The notes under the pieces are model-generated. The model had not been told where the DNA came from. It did not search any database and worked only from the letters and a program-made list of their open reading frames with translations. A DNA stretch of 64,000 bases. It comes from CAZFOB01 sp964520325. GTDB lineage: Bacteria > Actinomycetota > JAICYB01. The stretch lies in the NCBI GenBank assembly GCA_964520325.1, contig CAZFOB010000007.1:1-64000 (forward strand). Reading direction: 5' to 3'. Position numbers and translations under genes: made by a program. Below, piece after piece: positions 34,579 through 42,985 of the stretch (the stretch's first letter is position 1; every line of letters starts with the position of its first letter).

Positions 34579-34594
34579 CGAGAACACGTTCTAG
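34579..34594. promoter_or_regulatory. KstR operator (box C) before the importer operon
   Basis: CGAGAACACGTTCTAG keeps AGAAC-N2-GTTCT exactly, with one mismatch in the outer arm. It is followed by TAGTCT at 34592-34597, the same -10-like hexamer in the same position as at box B. It lies 55 bp before the GTG of the substrate-binding lipoprotein. Confidence 0.85.
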
Positions 34595-34649
34595 TCTGTT
34601 CACCGATCGCCGACACGGGGAGAGGGTCGATGCGTCGAGGGCACCCGCT

Positions 34650-36092
34650 GTGAACGGCCGATCCAGGGGTTTGATCGGCTGTCTCGTCGTTGTGCTGGTC
34701 GCGGCCGGGTGCGGGTCGCGTCTGCCCGATGACGTCCTCGAATCGATCGACGCCCGTGGCACCGCCGTCGGCGGCCCCGCACAGGCAGCCAACGGGACGA
34801 CCACGGGCGGCACGGCCGGCACGGCCGGCAGCAACACGGGGCCCTCTATCCCGGCCGGCGGTTCAACCGTCGCAAGCGGGCCCGCCGGCAGCAGCACTGG
34901 ATCCACGAACGGTGGACCAACCAGGGGAGTCTTGACGGCATCGAAGTGCAACGGTCTGAAGGCCAACGCCCCCGGCGTGACCGACGACGAGATCAAAGTA
35001 GCGAGCATCGTGACCGACTCGGGGCCGCTCCCGGGAGCCACAGAGGGCTCGTTCCGCGGCGCGGCTGCGTACTTCGCGATGGTGAACGCCACGGGCGGAA
35101 TCTGCGGGCGCAAGGTCACCCTCCTCAAGGGCGACGACGGGCTCGACCCGGCGAAGGCGCGCGGCGAGTTCCTTCGGCTCGAGCCGGACATCTTGGCGTT
35201 CGTTGGGTCGTTCGCCGTTGCCGATTCCGGCTTCATCAACCTGATCAAGTCGACGAAGGTCCCGTGGGTTGCCCTCGTCATCGACCCCGCGGGTCGCGGA
35301 CCGCGCAACGTGATGCCGAGGGTCGCAGAGGGCCTCGTGAACACCGGTCCCTTCGTGTGGTGGAAGAAGCAGCATCCGAAGGTCAAGAAGGCCGCGGCGC
35401 TGTACGCAGCCATCGGTGGAGTGGAAGCGAACGTCCCCGGCTTCGAGGCTGCCATCAAGAAGGCCGGATTCGACCTTCTGTACACGGCGGGGTCGCAGGT
35501 CACTTCGCCCGACTTCACACCCGAGGTCCGGCAAGCGCAGGACGCCGGGGTCGAGTTCTTCTACCTCTTCGCGTTCGAGGTGAACATGCACGTCCGGATG
35601 GTGCGCAACATGCGCCAGCAGAACTACGACCCGGAGATCAAGGGCGCCAACATCGCCTTCAACACGCGGTTCTCGCAGCTCCTCGGCAAAGACGGTGATG
35701 GGTGGGAGAACCACGGGACACACCTCCTGTTCCTCGACCCGAAGGAGCGTGCGCGTTCGCCCGATCTCGCGAAGTTCATCGATTGGAACGCGCGCCTGTT
35801 CCCAGGGGGACAACTCGACCTGTTCCCGGTGTCAGGTTGGGGACGTGCCGCGTTGTTCACGGAGGCGATGAGCAAGATCCAGGGGACGATCTCTCGTGAA
35901 GCGCTGATCGATGCCCTGTACAAGGTTCCGAAGTTCGACGGTGGCGGAGTGGAAACCACGGTCGACCCGCGAACGGGGCTCGGCGGCGCCTGCTGGAACA
36001 TGGCGGTGCACAAGGGCGGACATTGGGTGCGCGAGTATCCGACGAACGGGCTCTACGAATGCAACATCGGCGAGCTCTTCCGGTACAAGTGA
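34650..36092 (+). CDS. Liv-type ABC substrate-binding lipoprotein
   Basis: 480 residues from GTG 34650. Signal peptide with lipobox VAAGC (lipidated Cys about 21), then a 70-residue Gly/Thr/Ser/Ala spacer. A periplasmic-binding type 1 fold runs from about 105: VTDDEIKVASIVTDSGPLPG, VNATGGICGRKVTLLKGDD, FVGSFAVADSGF, then a long C-terminal lobe. The family binds amino acids, amides and, in some members, aromatic acids. With box C upstream and permease/ATPase genes following, a sterol or bile-acid-like ligand is inferred. The GCGSRL start is shared with the lipoprotein at 60021. Confidence 0.9.
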   Translation: MNGRSRGLIGCLVVVLVAAGCGSRLPDDVLESIDARGTAVGGPAQAANGTTTGGTAGTAGSNTGPSIPAGGSTVASGPAGSSTGSTNGGPTRGVLTASKCNGLKANAPGVTDDEIKVASIVTDSGPLPGATEGSFRGAAAYFAMVNATGGICGRKVTLLKGDDGLDPAKARGEFLRLEPDILAFVGSFAVADSGFINLIKSTKVPWVALVIDPAGRGPRNVMPRVAEGLVNTGPFVWWKKQHPKVKKAAALYAAIGGVEANVPGFEAAIKKAGFDLLYTAGSQVTSPDFTPEVRQAQDAGVEFFYLFAFEVNMHVRMVRNMRQQNYDPEIKGANIAFNTRFSQLLGKDGDGWENHGTHLLFLDPKERARSPDLAKFIDWNARLFPGGQLDLFPVSGWGRAALFTEAMSKIQGTISREALIDALYKVPKFDGGGVETTVDPRTGLGGACWNMAVHKGGHWVREYPTNGLYECNIGELFRYK

Positions 36093-36105
36093 GGTCGCCG
36101 ATCTA

Positions 36106-38049
36106 GTGGAGAAGTTCCTCGTCTTCTTCATCATCGGTGCCGCGATCAGCGCCGTGTACGCGATCTCGGCCACAGGCCTCGTCGTAACCTACATCACGTC
36201 CGGGGTCTTCAATTTCGCTCACGGTGCGATCGGGATGTTCCTCGCGTTCGTGTACTGGGAGCTTCGCGTGCATCGCGGATGGCCCGCGCCACTCGCCCTC
36301 GCGATGACCCTCCTCGTGATCGCACCGGCGATCGGTGCGCTCTTGGACGTCTTCGTCATGCGTCCGCTCCTCAGAGGTGCGTCCGTCGCGACACGTCTTG
36401 TAGTGACGGTCGCCTTGCTCCTTGCGTTCCAAGGAGCCGCACTCGCGATCTGGGGCATCGAGCTGCGGACGCTCCCGGGGATCTGGGGGCCCGAGCGTGA
36501 GTACGCGATCTTTGGCCTCACGATCACGTGGGATCAGACCACGACGATCCTTGCGGCCGTGGCGGTAGCCTTCGGGTTCCGCGCGCTCTTCCGATACACG
36601 CGTCTTGGCGTGGCCATGCGTGCGGTCGTCGACAACCGCGAGCTGTGCGCCGTGAAGGGACTCAATCCGAACGTCGTCACGGCGGCGTCGTGGGCGATCG
36701 GCTGCTCGCTCGCGGGGCTGGCCGCGATCCTCATCGCGCCCGGCCTCAACCTCGAGGTGAACACGCTGAGCATCCTGGTCGTGTCGGCATACGCGGCCGC
36801 CGTGGTCGGTCGCCTGCAGAACCTCCCGGCGACGTTCGTTGGCGCCCTCGCTCTTGGCGTGGGGCAGTCGATGATCGTGGCCTACCTGCCCACGGAGAAC
36901 AATTTCGTGCAGAACCTGCGTCCTGCGTTGCCGTTCGTGCTGCTCTTCGGCGCTCTGCTTGCACGACGTGAGCTGCGCCTGCCGGAGCGCGTCCGCACTC
37001 ATTCGGACCCCGAGCCACCGACCTCCCGCGCGACCTGGTTGATCGGTGCGGTGGCCGTTCTCATGGCGATCCCGTTCTCCGGTGCACTGAAGCCGCAGCA
37101 TCTGCTGATCGGAAGCAAGGGACTGGTGTTCGCCGCACTGACCATCAGCCTCGTGCTCCTGACCGGTTTGTCCGGACAGGTCTCGTTGATGCAGATGTCG
37201 TTCGCCGGCTTGGGTGCTGTGTTCCTCGCCAAGCTCCCCGCAGGTCTCCCATGGCTCCTCGCTCTTGCCATCGCCGCCATCGCGGTCGGCGTGGTCGGCG
37301 GATTGGTGGCTTTGCCTGCGCTGCGTTTGCGCGGGTTGTACCTCGGCCTGCTCACGCTGGCCCTGGCGATCCTCATGGACAACCTCGTGTTCAGCAACAA
37401 GGACGTCCTCGGTGGAGGAACGACGCTCGCGGTTGAGCGTCCCGACATCTTCGGCTGGCACCTCGAAAGCGAGCGAGCGCTCTTCGTGGTGCTCGTCGTC
37501 GTGGCTGTGGTCTTTGCCAACGTCTTCCTGGCCGTTCGAAGAAGTGCTTTCGGGCGCATGCTCGCGGCGATGCGCGACGCGCCGAACGCAGCTCAGACCC
37601 TCGGCATGAACATCACGGTGGCAAAGCTCAAGGTGTTCGCGTTGTCCGCGCTTCTTGCCGGAGCGGCCGGTGCGTTCCTGGGCGGCTTGCAGTCGCGCAT
37701 CGGTGCGCTGGATTTCTTGTGGTTCCGCTCTCTGTCGGTGCTTCTCGTCGCAACCATCTTCGGGATCACGAGCATGTCTGGCGCCTTCCTCGGCGCATTG
37801 TTCTTCGTGGTACTCCCGGAGGTCACGCGCGGGTCCGACGCGACGGGTGGTTTGGCGCTCCAGCCCTTGATCATCGGCCTGCTCGCGATCGCTACAGCCC
37901 GACGGCAGGAGGGACTCGCCGGACAGCTTCGTCAGAAGCTTCGCCCGCTCGTCCATCGCTTGCCACGCTTCCTGTGGTGGTCCGGCACCGATGATGTGGC
38001 CGCCGAGGCCGAATCCACGGCCGTGCTCGCGGAGAGTTCCGTTGGCTAA
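36106..38049 (+). CDS. Fused LivH-LivM ABC permease
   Basis: 647 residues. The first half (about 1-290) is LivH-like: ATGLVVTYITSGVFNFAHGAIGMF, RYTRLGVAMRAVVDNRELCAVKGLN (EAA-type loop) and GRLQNLPATFVGALALG. The second half (about 310-620) is LivM-like: LSGQVSLMQMSFAGLGAV, LRGLYLGLLTLALAILMDNLVF, AFGRMLAAMRDAPNAAQTLGMN (second EAA loop). About 16-18 membrane helices in total. Such fusions are known and place both permease halves in one chain. GTG start at 36106, 13 bp after the binding-protein stop. Confidence 0.92.
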   Translation: MEKFLVFFIIGAAISAVYAISATGLVVTYITSGVFNFAHGAIGMFLAFVYWELRVHRGWPAPLALAMTLLVIAPAIGALLDVFVMRPLLRGASVATRLVVTVALLLAFQGAALAIWGIELRTLPGIWGPEREYAIFGLTITWDQTTTILAAVAVAFGFRALFRYTRLGVAMRAVVDNRELCAVKGLNPNVVTAASWAIGCSLAGLAAILIAPGLNLEVNTLSILVVSAYAAAVVGRLQNLPATFVGALALGVGQSMIVAYLPTENNFVQNLRPALPFVLLFGALLARRELRLPERVRTHSDPEPPTSRATWLIGAVAVLMAIPFSGALKPQHLLIGSKGLVFAALTISLVLLTGLSGQVSLMQMSFAGLGAVFLAKLPAGLPWLLALAIAAIAVGVVGGLVALPALRLRGLYLGLLTLALAILMDNLVFSNKDVLGGGTTLAVERPDIFGWHLESERALFVVLVVVAVVFANVFLAVRRSAFGRMLAAMRDAPNAAQTLGMNITVAKLKVFALSALLAGAAGAFLGGLQSRIGALDFLWFRSLSVLLVATIFGITSMSGAFLGALFFVVLPEVTRGSDATGGLALQPLIIGLLAIATARRQEGLAGQLRQKLRPLVHRLPRFLWWSGTDDVAAEAESTAVLAESSVG

Positions 38050-38803
38050 CCGTAACGGACAAACGGCCGACTCCCCACTGCTCGAGCTTCGCGGCATCCG
38101 CGCGGCCTACGAGAAGGTCGAGGTACTCCATGATGTCGATCTCGTCGTCCCCGGTGGTTCGCTCGTCGCCATCCTCGGCCCCAACGGTGCGGGCAAGAGC
38201 ACAACGCTGCGTGTTATGAGCGGGTTGATGAGGCCGTCGTCCGGACAGGTCCTTCTGGAGGGATACGACGTGAGCGGATCAAGTGCTGAGGAGCTGTCGC
38301 GCGCGGGCGTCTGCTTGATCCCTGAGGGCCGAGGCATCTTCCCGAATCTCACCGTTCGCGAGAACATCCTGATGGACACGTTCGTTGGGACTCGTTCCTC
38401 CGGCGATCTCGAGAGCTCGGTGTACGCCACGTTCCCGGCTCTGGCCGATCGCCGCGAACAGGTGGCTGGGACGTTGTCCGGAGGCGAGCAGCAGATGCTC
38501 GCGCTGAGCCGGGCGCTTTCGACCGACCCCGCGGTGATCCTTCTCGACGAAGTCTCCATGGGTCTTGCTCCGCTGATCGTCGAGACGCTCTTTGGGATCG
38601 TCCGTGATCTGACGAAGACGGGAGTCACCATCGTGGTTGTCGAACAGTTCGCAGACGTGGTTCTAGATTTCGCAGACTCGGTCGCATTGATGGCGCAGGG
38701 GAAGGTTCGACTTTCAGGTCCGCCCAACAAGGTTCGGGGCGAGATCGAATCCGCGTATCTGGGATCGGGTGCGGCGAAGCCGCCCCGGAGGAGGCCTCGA
38801 TGA
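38042..38803 (+). CDS. Branched-chain-type ABC transporter ATPase (LivF-like)
   Basis: 253 residues from TTG 38042, overlapping the permease stop by 8 bp. Walker A GPNGAGKST (about 46-54), signature LSGGEQQMLALSRAL (about 147-161), Walker B VILLDEVSMGLAP (about 168) and the LivF-typical GRGIFPNLTVRENI. It should pair with the LivG-like ATPase at 32848, which lies in the preceding transcription unit. Overlaps the anchored secreted protein gene by ATGA. Confidence 0.93.
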   Translation: MANRNGQTADSPLLELRGIRAAYEKVEVLHDVDLVVPGGSLVAILGPNGAGKSTTLRVMSGLMRPSSGQVLLEGYDVSGSSAEELSRAGVCLIPEGRGIFPNLTVRENILMDTFVGTRSSGDLESSVYATFPALADRREQVAGTLSGGEQQMLALSRALSTDPAVILLDEVSMGLAPLIVETLFGIVRDLTKTGVTIVVVEQFADVVLDFADSVALMAQGKVRLSGPPNKVRGEIESAYLGSGAAKPPRRRPR

Positions 38804-40173
38804 AGCGTCGCGTTTTCGCATTGCTGGTAGCGCTGTTGCTCGCCGGCTCACCCGCCCTTGCGGGCGACGACACCCCGGGCGAGAACCTCGGCGGTTACGA
38901 CGTGCTTGCGTCGGGGGCGGCGATCTCCTTCCAGCCCTTCCTTCCTGCGCTGGTTTCCACAGGGGACGTGCCGTTCGAGGGCTCGTTCGCGTTGTCGACC
39001 TCGCGCGTGAAGTCCGGTGGCAATGCGTTCGGGCGCGGAGCGCTCGTGTGGCCGGGCTCGACGGCGGCCGACTTCGGCCCCGTGCTCGGTATCGCGTTCG
39101 GCGAGCCGGAAGTTGGGTCGCTGGTCCCGAAATGGCCGCTCCAGGCCGAAGCTAACCAGGACGACGGCGAGGTCGTTACCGGTGCGCCACCCATCGCGAC
39201 GATGCGTGCGTTCGGCGCGAAGGATCGCGCGGACGGTGATTCACGCATCGCAGACATCCACATCCCGCGCATCGTCCACGTCGAGAACATCGCGTCAACA
39301 TCCAATTCGATCGTCACGGACGGCGGTGTGACGTCAACGGCCATCGTGAAGCTGCAAGGGGTGTCGCTCCTCGCCGGGTTCATCAAGGCCGAGGAGATCC
39401 GGAGCATCTCGCGGACGTCGAGCATCGGCAGCGCCGCGTCGGCAAGCGGTGACGTCGACGTTCTCGGTCTGACGATCGGTGGTTTTGAGGTCTCCGTCAC
39501 CGACGACGGCTTTCGCGTGACCGGGACGCCCTCCTCGAGTGCGCCCGGAACGGGCGACGAGCCGTTCCCGAATCAGTCGCCCGAGCAGGCCGTGAACTCG
39601 ATCCTCGAATCGCTCGGGGCGCGGATCACGTTGTTTAACAGCGTCTCGAAGGTGACCGGAGGCAGCGCTCAGCAGACGCAGCCCGGTGTCATCGTCTCGG
39701 TCAACAACCCGGCCGGCGGGACCGGGCCGATCCCGCCGGGCAGGTTCGACATCTTCCTCGCGGCCACCTCGGCGTCGTCTGTGGCGACGCTGCCGTTCGA
39801 GCTGGGGGCCAACGGACCAAGCGAAGGCGGCACCGGTGGATCGACGACCGGATCCGAAATGCCCACCACCGATGGAGGGTCGATCTCCCTCGGTGGCGGT
39901 GCCGAGGTAGGCGGGGAGACGGTGTCGAACATCGGCGACGACCTGTCGGGCGCAGCGGAAGGCCCGCTCGGTGCGGTCGAAAGTCTCGATGGCTTAGAGC
40001 AACGACGCAGCGACTATCGCTTCGGCGGACTCCCGATCGGGTTGATCATCGGTTTGCTCTTGCTCTCGTTGCTCGTTTCTCGGTATATCCGCAACGCGTA
40101 CACCGGGCTGTTGGCACGCCCGGGAGCTGAGACGACGGGCGGCGCACGGAGTGCGACGCCCAGCGATATATGA
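38800..40173 (+). CDS. Secreted, C-terminally membrane-anchored protein of unknown function
   Basis: 457 residues. Signal peptide (1-21, ending SPALA), a predicted beta-rich outer region of about 380 residues with few Cys, a Gly/Ser/Thr-rich stretch (about 340-395), then one membrane helix GLIIGLLLLSLLVS (about 412-430) and a short basic tail. No enzymatic motif is recognised. ATGA overlap with the LivF-like gene and KstR control through box C tie it to the importer. It could be a cell-surface component that hands hydrophobic sterols to the binding protein (inference only). Confidence 0.8.
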   Translation: MKRRVFALLVALLLAGSPALAGDDTPGENLGGYDVLASGAAISFQPFLPALVSTGDVPFEGSFALSTSRVKSGGNAFGRGALVWPGSTAADFGPVLGIAFGEPEVGSLVPKWPLQAEANQDDGEVVTGAPPIATMRAFGAKDRADGDSRIADIHIPRIVHVENIASTSNSIVTDGGVTSTAIVKLQGVSLLAGFIKAEEIRSISRTSSIGSAASASGDVDVLGLTIGGFEVSVTDDGFRVTGTPSSSAPGTGDEPFPNQSPEQAVNSILESLGARITLFNSVSKVTGGSAQQTQPGVIVSVNNPAGGTGPIPPGRFDIFLAATSASSVATLPFELGANGPSEGGTGGSTTGSEMPTTDGGSISLGGGAEVGGETVSNIGDDLSGAAEGPLGAVESLDGLEQRRSDYRFGGLPIGLIIGLLLLSLLVSRYIRNAYTGLLARPGAETTGGARSATPSDI

Positions 40174-40192
40174 CAGACGTAGGAGGCGGCAC

Positions 40193-40609
40193 ATGAGCTC
40201 GAGAGCGGAGGGTGTTTCGCAGCTCGTTGCTGCGCGTCGAGCGAGATTCAGAGTGGCGGTCGCGCGCCTGTCTGAACGAGCCCGCTCGACAGAGCTGCTT
40301 CGCATGCTCTTGTGGCCCGGCGCCTTCTTCGTCGTCGGTGGTTTCGTGTTCATGTTCTTCGGTTGGTACGGCGCGTCCCGCTCGCCGCGCGAAGTCGAGC
40401 AGGTGCCCTACCTGATCTCCGGCGGGATCATCGGCATGGCGATGGTGTTCATCGGCGGGCTGCTGCTGGCGAGCGCGTTCTGGATGGGCATGCTCCAGCG
40501 GTTCTCCGAAGAGGCGGATGAGCGTGCCGAGCGGCGCTTCCAAGACTTTGAGGAGCGCCTCGGCCGCCCCGGCACCGCCCGCGAGGAGCGGCCGGCGAGC
40601 AGGGCCTGA
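40193..40609 (+). CDS. Small two-helix membrane protein of unknown function
   Basis: 138 residues. A basic N-terminal 35 residues, two hydrophobic helices (WPGAFFVVGGFVFMFFGWYG at about 42-61 and ISGGIIGMAMVFIGGLLLASAF at about 75-96) and a charged C-terminal helix rich in Glu/Arg. AGGAGG upstream at 40181 supports ATG 40193. It lies 19 bp after the anchored protein and 2 bp before fadE26, in the KstR importer operon. No family recognised. Confidence 0.75.
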   Translation: MSSRAEGVSQLVAARRARFRVAVARLSERARSTELLRMLLWPGAFFVVGGFVFMFFGWYGASRSPREVEQVPYLISGGIIGMAMVFIGGLLLASAFWMGMLQRFSEEADERAERRFQDFEERLGRPGTAREERPASRA

Positions 40610-40611
40610 TC

Positions 40612-41793
40612 GTGCAGATCGCTTATAGCCCCGAGCAGGAAGATCTCCGCCGCGAGCTTCGCGAGTATTTCGGAAAGCTCATGACGCCGGATCGCCGCGC
40701 ATCGCTCGTCCATGGCGAAGGCGATTACGGCGATGGGGTGGCGTACCGCGAGACCGTCCGCCAGATGGGCAAAGACGGCTGGCTCGGCATCGGCTGGCCC
40801 AGGGAGTACGGCGGACAAGCCCGCACGATGATGGAGCAGCTCATCTTCACCGACGAAGCTGCGATCGCGAATGCTCCCGTGCCGTTCCTGACGATCAACT
40901 CGATCGGCCCGACGATCATGAAATACGGCACAGAGAACCAGAAGCAGCGGTTCCTCGCACCGATCCTCGCCGGCAACTGCCATTTCGCGATCGGGTACTC
41001 CGAGCCCGAAGCGGGCACCGATCTCGCATCGCTGCGGACGCGAGCGGTGCGCTCCGGCGATGAATACGTCATCAACGGCCAGAAGATGTGGACGAGCCTC
41101 ACGGAGTACGCCGACTACGTGTGGCTCGCGGTCCGCACCGACCCCGATGTGCCCAAGCACAAGGGCCTGTCGATGCTCATCGTGCCTACGGCTGCCGACG
41201 GTTTCCGATACCAGCAGGTCCGAACGATGGCTGGTGCAAGCACGAACGCAACTTTCTACGAGGACGTGCGTGTGCCCATCGACCACCTCGTCGGCGAGGA
41301 GAACGGCGGCTGGCGGCTTATCACCAACCAACTCAACCACGAACGAGTCGCCCTCACCTCGGCGGCCCGTGTCATCGAGGTTCTTCGCGCAGTACGCGAG
41401 TGGGCTCAGAACAGCAAGCTCGCCGACGGCAGGCGCGTGATCGACCAGGAGTGGATCCAGGTCCACCTTGCGCGCGTGCATGCGAAGGCGGAAGTCCTCA
41501 AGCTCATGAACTGGCGGATCGCCTGGGGCGTGGGGATGGGCCTCAGCCCGGCCGACGCGTCGGCGACGAAGGTCTACGGGACGGAGTTCTTCACCGAGGC
41601 GTACCGCCTGCTCATGGAAGTGATGGGTGCGAACGCCGTCGTCCGGGACTCCTCGCCCGGTGCGATCCTCGCCGGGCGCGTCGAGCGCGCCTACCGAGGG
41701 ACGCTCATCCTCACCTTCGGCGGCGGGACCAACGAGGTGCAGCGCGACATCATCGCGATGGTCGGGCTCGGGATGCCGAGGGCACCACGATGA
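40612..41793 (+). CDS. fadE26: FadE26: acyl-CoA dehydrogenase subunit for sterol side chain
   Basis: 393 residues from GTG 40612. IAYSPEQEDLRRELREYFGKLMTP, DGWLGIGWPREYGGQ, FLTINSIGPTIMKYGTE, FAIGYSEPEAGTDLASLRT, MWTSLTEYADYVWLAVRT and LILTFGGGTNEVQRDIIAMVGLGMPRA match FadE26 closely. In mycobacteria FadE26 and FadE27 form an alpha2-beta2 enzyme that starts beta-oxidation of the full-length side chain. It follows the membrane protein by 2 bp. Confidence 0.93.
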   Translation: MQIAYSPEQEDLRRELREYFGKLMTPDRRASLVHGEGDYGDGVAYRETVRQMGKDGWLGIGWPREYGGQARTMMEQLIFTDEAAIANAPVPFLTINSIGPTIMKYGTENQKQRFLAPILAGNCHFAIGYSEPEAGTDLASLRTRAVRSGDEYVINGQKMWTSLTEYADYVWLAVRTDPDVPKHKGLSMLIVPTAADGFRYQQVRTMAGASTNATFYEDVRVPIDHLVGEENGGWRLITNQLNHERVALTSAARVIEVLRAVREWAQNSKLADGRRVIDQEWIQVHLARVHAKAEVLKLMNWRIAWGVGMGLSPADASATKVYGTEFFTEAYRLLMEVMGANAVVRDSSPGAILAGRVERAYRGTLILTFGGGTNEVQRDIIAMVGLGMPRAPR

Positions 41794-41803
41794 GGGCGTG
41801 CTG

Positions 41804-42901
41804 ATGGACTGGGCATTCACCGAAGAGCAGGAACAGCTCTCCGCTCTCACGCGGCAGATCCTCGAGCGCGCTCTACCCGAGGAGCGCATGCGGGTGATCG
41901 AGAAGACCGTCGACCGCTTCGACGACAAGCTGTTGCCGCAGCTCGGAGAAGCTGGTGTTCTCGGCGTGGCCCTGCCCACCGAGTTCGGCGGCGGTGGCTA
42001 CGGACTGATCGAGCAATGCCGTGTCTTGGTCGAGGTCGGACGAGTGGTTGCGCCGGTACCGGTGCTCCCGTCAGTGGTCGCGGCTGGGGCGATCGCATGC
42101 TTCGGAACCCGCCAGCAGAAACAAGCGCACCTTCGCGCTGCCGCGCAGGGCAGGAAAGTTCTCAGCCCAGCGCTCACCGAAGAGCTGAATCCGGATCCGG
42201 CGGCTCCGACGGCAAAGGCCGAGCGCACCAGTAAGGGTTGGGCGATCACCGGTCAGAAGACGACGGTGCCCGCTGGGACGATCGCCGATGTGCTCCTGGT
42301 TCCTGCGACCACCGAAGACGGTGTAGCCGTGTTCCTCGTCGACCGGTCAGAACCCGGCGTGACCCTGACTCACCAGAAGGTCACGAACACCGACGTGGAA
42401 GCTCTTCTCTCACTCGACAAAGCGACGGGTGAAGCGTTGGGCGGCTGCGAGGTTGTCGACTGGCTCGTCAGGCACATGACGGTCGGGCTGTGCGCTGTGC
42501 AGCTCGGGATATGCGAGCGAGCACTCGAGCTCACTGCCGAGTACTCGAAGCAGCGCGTGCAGTTCGACCGTCCGATCGCGACGTTCCAGGCGGTTGGGCA
42601 ACGTCTGGCCGACGCGTACATCGACGTCCACGGGATCAGGCTCACGATGTGGCAAGCCGCGTGGCGTCTGTCGGAAGGTCTGCCGTGTGACGCGGAGATC
42701 GCGTCGGCGAAGTTCTGGGCATCGGATGCCGGACACCGAATCGCCCACACTGCAGTGCACGTCCACGGTGGCATCGGGATCGACCTCGACTATCACCTCC
42801 ATCGCTACTTCACAGCCGCGAAGCGGATCGAGTTCGCATTCGGTGGCGCGACCGAGCAGCTCGTTGCGCTCGGCCGCGAACTGGCGAACGAACCGGCGTA
42901 G
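41804..42901 (+). CDS. fadE27: FadE27: partner subunit of FadE26
   Basis: 365 residues, a shortened acyl-CoA dehydrogenase: DWAFTEEQEQLSALTRQIL, GVALPTEFGGGGYGLIEQC, FDRPIATFQAVGQRLADAYID and VHVHGGIGIDLDYHLHRYF. It makes a heterotetramer with FadE26. The layout (long subunit then short subunit) is the reverse of the fadE28-fadE29 pair in this window. Start ATG 41804 lies 10 bp after the fadE26 stop. Last gene of the box C transcript. Confidence 0.92.
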   Translation: MDWAFTEEQEQLSALTRQILERALPEERMRVIEKTVDRFDDKLLPQLGEAGVLGVALPTEFGGGGYGLIEQCRVLVEVGRVVAPVPVLPSVVAAGAIACFGTRQQKQAHLRAAAQGRKVLSPALTEELNPDPAAPTAKAERTSKGWAITGQKTTVPAGTIADVLLVPATTEDGVAVFLVDRSEPGVTLTHQKVTNTDVEALLSLDKATGEALGGCEVVDWLVRHMTVGLCAVQLGICERALELTAEYSKQRVQFDRPIATFQAVGQRLADAYIDVHGIRLTMWQAAWRLSEGLPCDAEIASAKFWASDAGHRIAHTAVHVHGGIGIDLDYHLHRYFTAAKRIEFAFGGATEQLVALGRELANEPA

Positions 42902-42954
42902 ATGCGCAGACTCTCGGATCGGGCGGTTGACCGATTGTCATTGCCGAGAGGAAA

Positions 42955-42970
42955 CTAGAACAGATTCTAT
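42955..42970. promoter_or_regulatory. KstR-like operator (box D) before cyp125
   Basis: CTAGAACAGATTCTAT keeps the left arm CTAGAAC exactly, with right arm ATTCTAT (two changes from a perfect palindrome). It ends 15 bp before the ATG of the cyp125-like gene. Weaker than boxes B and C but at the expected place. Confidence 0.72.
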
Positions 42971-42985
42971 TTCTGGAGACCGTTT

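Noticed and set aside
36103..38097. 664-codon open frame on the minus strand
   Set aside because: Fully antisense to the fused Liv permease. The translation is highly charged with no family motif, as expected for the complement of a hydrophobic protein gene.
32848..38803. Ordinary branched-chain amino acid transporter
   Set aside because: Not excluded by sequence alone, but the KstR boxes and interleaving with sterol genes make a housekeeping amino acid role unlikely; kept as the main alternative.
40408..41979. 523-codon minus-strand frame
   Set aside because: Antisense to fadE26 and parts of its neighbours, which have strong family matches; no recognisable domain.
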